18,422 nucleotides of DNA from positions 1-18,422 of the forward strand of contig JBKJLF010000221.1 of the NCBI GenBank assembly GCA_046597185.1, read 5' to 3'. A program made the translations under genes and the position numbers. Each line of letters begins with the position of its first letter. Position 1 is the first letter of the stretch. The DNA is from CAMBDR01 sp046597185 (GTDB taxonomy: Bacteria; Pseudomonadota; Gammaproteobacteria; Burkholderiales; Burkholderiaceae_D). Positions 14,766 to 18,422 of the stretch are shown here, piece by piece. The notes under the pieces are model-generated. The model saw only the letters and a program-made list of their open reading frames with translations, was not told the DNA's origin and made no database searches.

Positions 14766-15560
14766 GTGACCAACCAGACCCATTACCCCAGCCTTGGCGG
14801 CCGTTTGGTCTTTATTTCCGGCGGTGCCGCCGGCATTGGTGCCGCACTGGTGCAACACTTTGCACAGCAGGGCGCGCGGGTGGTGTTTTGTGATATCGAT
14901 CAGGCTGCCAGCGAGACCCTGGTGGCGCAGATCGGCGCACAGTCCGCGCCGCGCATCCATCGCCCTGAATTTTTCATCTGTGACGTGCGTGACATCAAAG
15001 CCTATCAAGCCCACCTGGCCAGTCTGGAACAACGCTGCGGCGCGATTCGGGTCTTGATCAACAACGCCGGGCGCGATGATCGCCATGAATTGGCCGAACT
15101 GACCGAAGATTATTGGGACAACTGCCTGGCGCTTAATTTGCGCCATCACGTGTTCGCGATTCAACAAGTGGCCCCCGGCATGGCGGCGGCGGGTGGTGGT
15201 TCCATCATCAATCTGGGTTCGGTTTCGTGGATGCGGGGGCGGCCCGGTTTGGTCGCTTACACTGCTTCCAAGGCGGCGGTGTCGGGCATTGCGCGCACGC
15301 TGGCGCGTGAGCTGGGCGCACAAAACATTCGCGTCAATGCGTTGGTGCCAGGGGCGATTGTCACCGAGCGGCAAGGGGCTTTGTGGTTCGACCCGGCTGA
15401 TAATCAACGCTTTATCGATCTGCAATGCCTGAAATACCGGCTTGACGCCAGCCATGTGGCGCGCGCCGCGCTGTTTTTGGCCGCCGATGATTCCGATGGC
15501 ATCACCGGGCAAAATCTGATTGTGGATGCGGGCTTGGCGCAGGTGGCGGTGTTTGGTTAG
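14766..15560 (+). CDS. SDR-family sugar dehydrogenase, D-xylose 1-dehydrogenase-like (NAD+)
   Basis: Predicted 264-residue classical short-chain dehydrogenase that would oxidise an aldose (D-xylose best guess) to its lactone. Motifs: cofactor loop SGGAAGIG (18-25), an acidic end to the second strand (FCDID, 41-45) favouring NAD+ over NADP+, NNAG (99-102), catalytic S152/S154 in NLGSVSW and YTASK (165-169). NAGRDDRHELAELTEDYWD, LNLRHH, INLGSVSW and the RQ-rich C-terminal part closely resemble Caulobacter XylB-type xylose dehydrogenases. The start is GTG 14766 with GGAG at 14754-14757 (spacing 8). Last gene of the sugar operon. It ends tail-to-tail with the receiver-PAS gene with a four-base overlap. 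L-arabinose or fucose dehydrogenase are alternatives. The dehydratase and later steps are not in the window. Confidence 0.85.
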   Translation: MTNQTHYPSLGGRLVFISGGAAGIGAALVQHFAQQGARVVFCDIDQAASETLVAQIGAQSAPRIHRPEFFICDVRDIKAYQAHLASLEQRCGAIRVLINNAGRDDRHELAELTEDYWDNCLALNLRHHVFAIQQVAPGMAAAGGGSIINLGSVSWMRGRPGLVAYTASKAAVSGIARTLARELGAQNIRVNALVPGAIVTERQGALWFDPADNQRFIDLQCLKYRLDASHVARAALFLAADDSDGITGQNLIVDAGLAQVAVFG

Positions 15561-16738
15561 CGCTCAGCGCCACCGTCCTCACTGATCACCCCAACCATGA
15601 TCCAGCTATCAATCACCCGCAATGCGCGCCAATCAATGCTGGCAGCCATGCTTGATCCATCCTTGTTGCGCAATGGCACGCGGCTTGTGACTGTTACGCC
15701 ATCGGCTATCAATGCATCAAACATCGCCGTCAATTGGTCTTTACTGCCAAGGCCCCATTCGCTCAGATCCAGCCCCTCCAGCTCTTGCTTGTCATAACCG
15801 GACATCCGGCCCAGCGTTTCATTGGCATCGATCAACTGCAGGGTCGTGCGATCGAGCAAACATATCCCTTGCCCGATCACATCCATGGCGCTACGAAAGC
15901 GCAGTTGTGCCAGATCCGGACGGCGGCGGTCGGTGATTTCCACGCCGATCCCGCGGTAGCCGACAAAACGGCTGGCCGAATCAAACATCGGCTCGCCGCT
16001 CACTTGCAGATACTGAACCGTGCCATCAGGGTTATGGCGGCTGTAGACAAAATCAACGAAGGGGTTGCGGCTGGCAATATTGGCTTCCAGCAGCGCGCGT
16101 TCGTCGGCATTCCAGCGCCCCGCCAGCAGGGTGTTTTTACCCTGGCTGCCATCGGCTTCAATGCCGAGCATTTCCAGCACCGGCCCGGAGATTTTGGTGA
16201 AATTGCCGTGCGCGTTTTGCTCCCAATACCAGTCCGATGAGAGCTCGGTAAAACTCTTGAAGCGGGCTTCGCTTTCGCGTAATTCGGCGGTACGCTCCAG
16301 CACGGTTTGTTCCAGCACTTTATTGTAGTTCGCCAACTTTTTATATAAGAGCCGTACTTCCAGCATATTGTGGATGCGGGTTTGTACTTCGACCAGCTCA
16401 AATGGTTTGCTCACGAAATCCTTGGCACCCGATTGCAAGGCCAGCAGTTTGTGCCCCGGTTGTGCCGTGATCACCAGGACCGGCAAATAACTGCTCGGGT
16501 CCTGTTTTTTCAACGCCGCCATGACTTGAAAACCGTCCATTTCGGGCATTTGCAAATCGAGCAAAATCAGGTCGTAATGATGCCCCGCATGCAAGGGACA
16601 AACGGCGCGCGGGTCCATCGTCGATGTGATGTTGGTGTAGCCGACACCTGCCAGCATTTTTTCCAGCAGCATGACATTGGCTGGCAGATCATCCACAATC
16701 AGGATGTTGGCGTTGAGAATTTCGGATGCTTCAATCAT
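15557..16738 (-). CDS. Response regulator: receiver plus two PAS domains, no output domain
   Basis: Predicted 393-residue cytoplasmic signalling protein. The receiver (about 10-130) has the acidic pair VDDLP, the phospho-acceptor Asp in LILLDLQMPEMDG, the Thr in LVITAQ and Lys in FVSKPFE. A coiled coil (about 135-165, LEQTVLERTAELRESEARF) leads to one PAS domain (about 165-275, with the PAC-like YRGIGVEITDRRR) and a second PAS (about 280-385). The protein then stops (ISEDGGAER) with no GGDEF, EAL, HTH or kinase domain, which usually follow such an array. ATG 16738 is chosen; an in-frame GTG at 16759 is the alternative. It lies downstream of the hybrid kinase on the same strand, 74 bases after its stop, so it is a likely phosphorelay partner. 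Confidence 0.85.
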   Translation of the reverse strand: MIEASEILNANILIVDDLPANVMLLEKMLAGVGYTNITSTMDPRAVCPLHAGHHYDLILLDLQMPEMDGFQVMAALKKQDPSSYLPVLVITAQPGHKLLALQSGAKDFVSKPFELVEVQTRIHNMLEVRLLYKKLANYNKVLEQTVLERTAELRESEARFKSFTELSSDWYWEQNAHGNFTKISGPVLEMLGIEADGSQGKNTLLAGRWNADERALLEANIASRNPFVDFVYSRHNPDGTVQYLQVSGEPMFDSASRFVGYRGIGVEITDRRRPDLAQLRFRSAMDVIGQGICLLDRTTLQLIDANETLGRMSGYDKQELEGLDLSEWGLGSKDQLTAMFDALIADGVTVTSRVPLRNKDGSSMAASIDWRALRVIDSWIMVGVISEDGGAER

Positions 16739-16776
16739 TTTATTCTTTCGGAAAAACACACATCGTTATATTGGGG

Positions 16777-16800
16777 GATCAAGTTATCCGGGTTTTGATC
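16777..16800. other. Inverted repeat GATCAA-N12-TTGATC between kinase and receiver genes
   Basis: A perfect six-base inverted repeat in the 74-base gap. It has no T-run on either strand, so it is not an intrinsic terminator. It may be a regulator site or chance. Confidence 0.2.
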
Positions 16801-16812
16801 GATTATCAGATA

Positions 16813-18422
16813 CTATTGTAGCGGCGATTCGCCAGAGCTGATGGCAGCTTCAGCATGGGCCAACGCGGCATCAATGGCATCCATCAATTCATCCACGATA
16901 ATCGGCTTGGTCAGGTAGCGGAAAAATCCGGATTCCAGCCCACGCGCGATGTCAGCCGGAATGGCGTTGGCCGACAGTGCCATCACCGGGATGTGCGCCA
17001 TCTTCGGGTCTTCACGCAAAATGCGCAAGGCTTCAAAACCACTGATGCCAGGCAAATTGATGTCCATCAAAATCACGTTCGGTTTGGCGCTGCGCGCCAA
17101 TTGCACACCGGAATGGCCATCAATGGCCGAGAGCAAGTTTAAATCGGTACGCCGTGCAATCAATTGTTCGACCAAGGCCAGATTGGCCGGATTGTCTTCA
17201 ACATACAGGATCGTGCGGCGCGGTAATGGCGGATTGGTCTGGCTGACATCCAGTTGATCGGCTTTGGCCATGCCCGCGTCGCTAAACTTTGCCTCAGGTG
17301 CCAGTGATCCACTGAATTCAAACCAGAATACGCTGCCGACACCGACACTGCTTTCGACCCCGATCATACCGCCCATCAATTCCACCAGTTGTTTGGTGAC
17401 CACCAGCCCGATGCCGGTGCCCTCTTTGTTGCTGGTTTCTTGCCCGAGCCGGTTAAATGGCTGGAATAATTGCGCCAATTGTGCCGGGGCCAGACCGGCT
17501 CCGCTGTCGGTGACGCTCAGCCTTACCCGATTGGGCTCGCTATGCGTGCATTGGATGATGACGGTGCCGCCATCCCGGTTATATTTGATCGCATTCGAGA
17601 GCAGATTGATCATGATCTGCTTGACCCTGGTGAGGTCGGCAAAAATATACAGCGGCGCATCATGGTGCGGAAAAGTCATGGTGATGCCGCGTTTGTCCGC
17701 TTGCGGCTTGATCATGGCATGGCAATCTTCCAGCACATCCGAGAGCGACATCGGTTCCATCGAAACCGTTGCTTTGCCCGATTCGATCATCGCCAGATCG
17801 AGAATTTCATTGATCAGCCGCAGCAAATACCAGCCCGCCTGTAAAATCTGATCGATCGAGAGCTTTTGGGCCGGGCTTGGCGGCGGTTTTTCGGAGGCCA
17901 TTAACTGGGCAAAGCCCAGCACCGCATTCAGCGGCGAGCGCAGTTCATGGCTCATGCTCGATAAAAATTCGGACTTGGCCAGATTGGCCTTGTCCGCTGC
18001 TGCCTTGGCGCTCACCAACTCAAGATTATTCACTTGCAGCACATGCTCAAATTGCTTGCGCTCGGTCATGTCACGCGCCGCCGCAAACACGCCTTGCAGC
18101 TTGCGGTCGCGGTCATGGAAAGTGGTTGCATTCCAGGATACGACGGTTTCCTTGCCGTTGCGGGCGTGCGCGGTCAGTTCATAATTGGTGACTTTCCCTT
18201 CGCGTAACACCCGGTTGATACCGACTTCGGCCCGTTCCGGGTCGGTAAAGTAGTTTTTGCATGGCGCACCGATCAATTCGTCGCGGGTACAGCCGGTCAG
18301 GATTTCCATTTGCTGATTCACGTCGGTGATGATGCCGCGCGGGTTGGTGGTCATTAACGCATCGATATTTGATTCGATCAGGGAGCGGGTGTAGAACTGC
18401 TGATCGCGCAGGCGCAGATCGA
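16813..18422 (-). CDS. Hybrid sensor histidine kinase (PAS-HisKA-HATPase-REC), 5' truncated by the window edge
   Basis: The frame is open to the window edge (beginning DLRLRDQQFY and so on), so about 535 C-terminal residues are visible and the true start lies outside. A Met at 18354 is internal to a PAS domain (RSLIESNIDALMTTNPRG). Order: PAS with PAC (RDMTERKQ), coiled coil, HisKA with phospho-His in SSMSHELRSPLNA, HATPase with N-box NLLSNAIKYN, G1 DSGAGLAPAQ and G2 GTGIGLVVTKQL, then a C-terminal receiver (LYVEDNPAN, Asp in VILMDINLPG, Lys in YLTKP). All catalytic residues are present. No membrane segment is visible in this part. It autophosphorylates and passes phosphate to its own receiver and probably onward to the receiver-PAS protein encoded downstream. 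The signal is unknown. Confidence 0.92.
   Translation of the reverse strand, partial: DLRLRDQQFYTRSLIESNIDALMTTNPRGIITDVNQQMEILTGCTRDELIGAPCKNYFTDPERAEVGINRVLREGKVTNYELTAHARNGKETVVSWNATTFHDRDRKLQGVFAAARDMTERKQFEHVLQVNNLELVSAKAAADKANLAKSEFLSSMSHELRSPLNAVLGFAQLMASEKPPPSPAQKLSIDQILQAGWYLLRLINEILDLAMIESGKATVSMEPMSLSDVLEDCHAMIKPQADKRGITMTFPHHDAPLYIFADLTRVKQIMINLLSNAIKYNRDGGTVIIQCTHSEPNRVRLSVTDSGAGLAPAQLAQLFQPFNRLGQETSNKEGTGIGLVVTKQLVELMGGMIGVESSVGVGSVFWFEFSGSLAPEAKFSDAGMAKADQLDVSQTNPPLPRRTILYVEDNPANLALVEQLIARRTDLNLLSAIDGHSGVQLARSAKPNVILMDINLPGISGFEALRILREDPKMAHIPVMALSANAIPADIARGLESGFFRYLTKPIIVDELMDAIDAALAHAEAAISSGESPLQ

Noticed and set aside
14601..15512. Long open frame (303 codons) on the minus strand opposite the SDR gene
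   Set aside because: It is antisense to a gene with all SDR motifs, has no recognisable domain and no ribosome site. Long antisense frames are common in GC-rich genes.
1..18422. Mobile-element signatures, tRNA genes, CRISPR arrays
   Set aside because: Read on both strands: no transposase or integrase motifs, no terminal inverted repeats with target duplications, no tRNA-like fold and no regularly spaced repeat-spacer array were found.

Overview
The window looks like chromosomal DNA from a Gram-negative proteobacterium, most likely a betaproteobacterium. The grounds are moderate-to-high GC genes, Sec-type signal peptides, an AlkB-type alkane hydroxylase, a Caulobacter-XylB-like xylose dehydrogenase and a PAS-rich hybrid histidine kinase. 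The taxonomic call is an inference from gene style only. I see no tRNA, rRNA, CRISPR array, transposase or integrase.

Layout. (1) 1-93: the 5' end of a minus-strand gene with a signal-peptide-like start but no normal start codon. (2) 452-1528: an orphan class I terpene synthase. It converges on a minus-strand pair made of a secreted 27-residue-repeat protein (2585-3118) and an AraC/OruR-type regulator (1525-2571). (3) 3242-5413, minus: a two-gene Septu-like (PtuA ATPase + PtuB HNH nuclease) anti-phage module. The genes overlap by ATGA, a TTGACA promoter precedes them, and ptuB is frameshifted at an A8 run. (4) 5631-6839: an alkB alkane monooxygenase, diverging from ptuA and converging on a PhyH-family Fe(II)/2-oxoglutarate dioxygenase (6836-7594, minus). 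(5) 7854-15560: a sugar operon with the ABC ATPase, binding protein and two permeases, a GH31 alpha-xylosidase-like enzyme, the 3' remnant of an aldose 1-epimerase, and a D-xylose-dehydrogenase-like SDR. (6) 15557-18422, minus: a hybrid histidine kinase running off the window edge, then a receiver-PAS-PAS protein with no output domain.

How the genes work together. The sugar operon reads as uptake of an alpha-xyloside (or similar glycoside), hydrolysis in the cytoplasm and oxidation of the released sugar, as in a Weimberg/Dahms-type oxidative route. The mutarotase that would normally help between hydrolysis and oxidation survives only as its last 53 codons. The kinase and receiver proteins probably form one phosphorelay. 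The Septu-like module, terpene synthase and repeat protein are accessory-looking genes placed between metabolic ones.

The best candidates for something unusual are the frameshifted ptuAB module with hexamer half-sites beside its promoter, the repeat protein in tandem with the AraC regulator, the mutarotase remnant and the KKxx repeat inside the GH31 enzyme. All three convergent gene pairs in the window overlap by exactly 4 bases at their stop codons.
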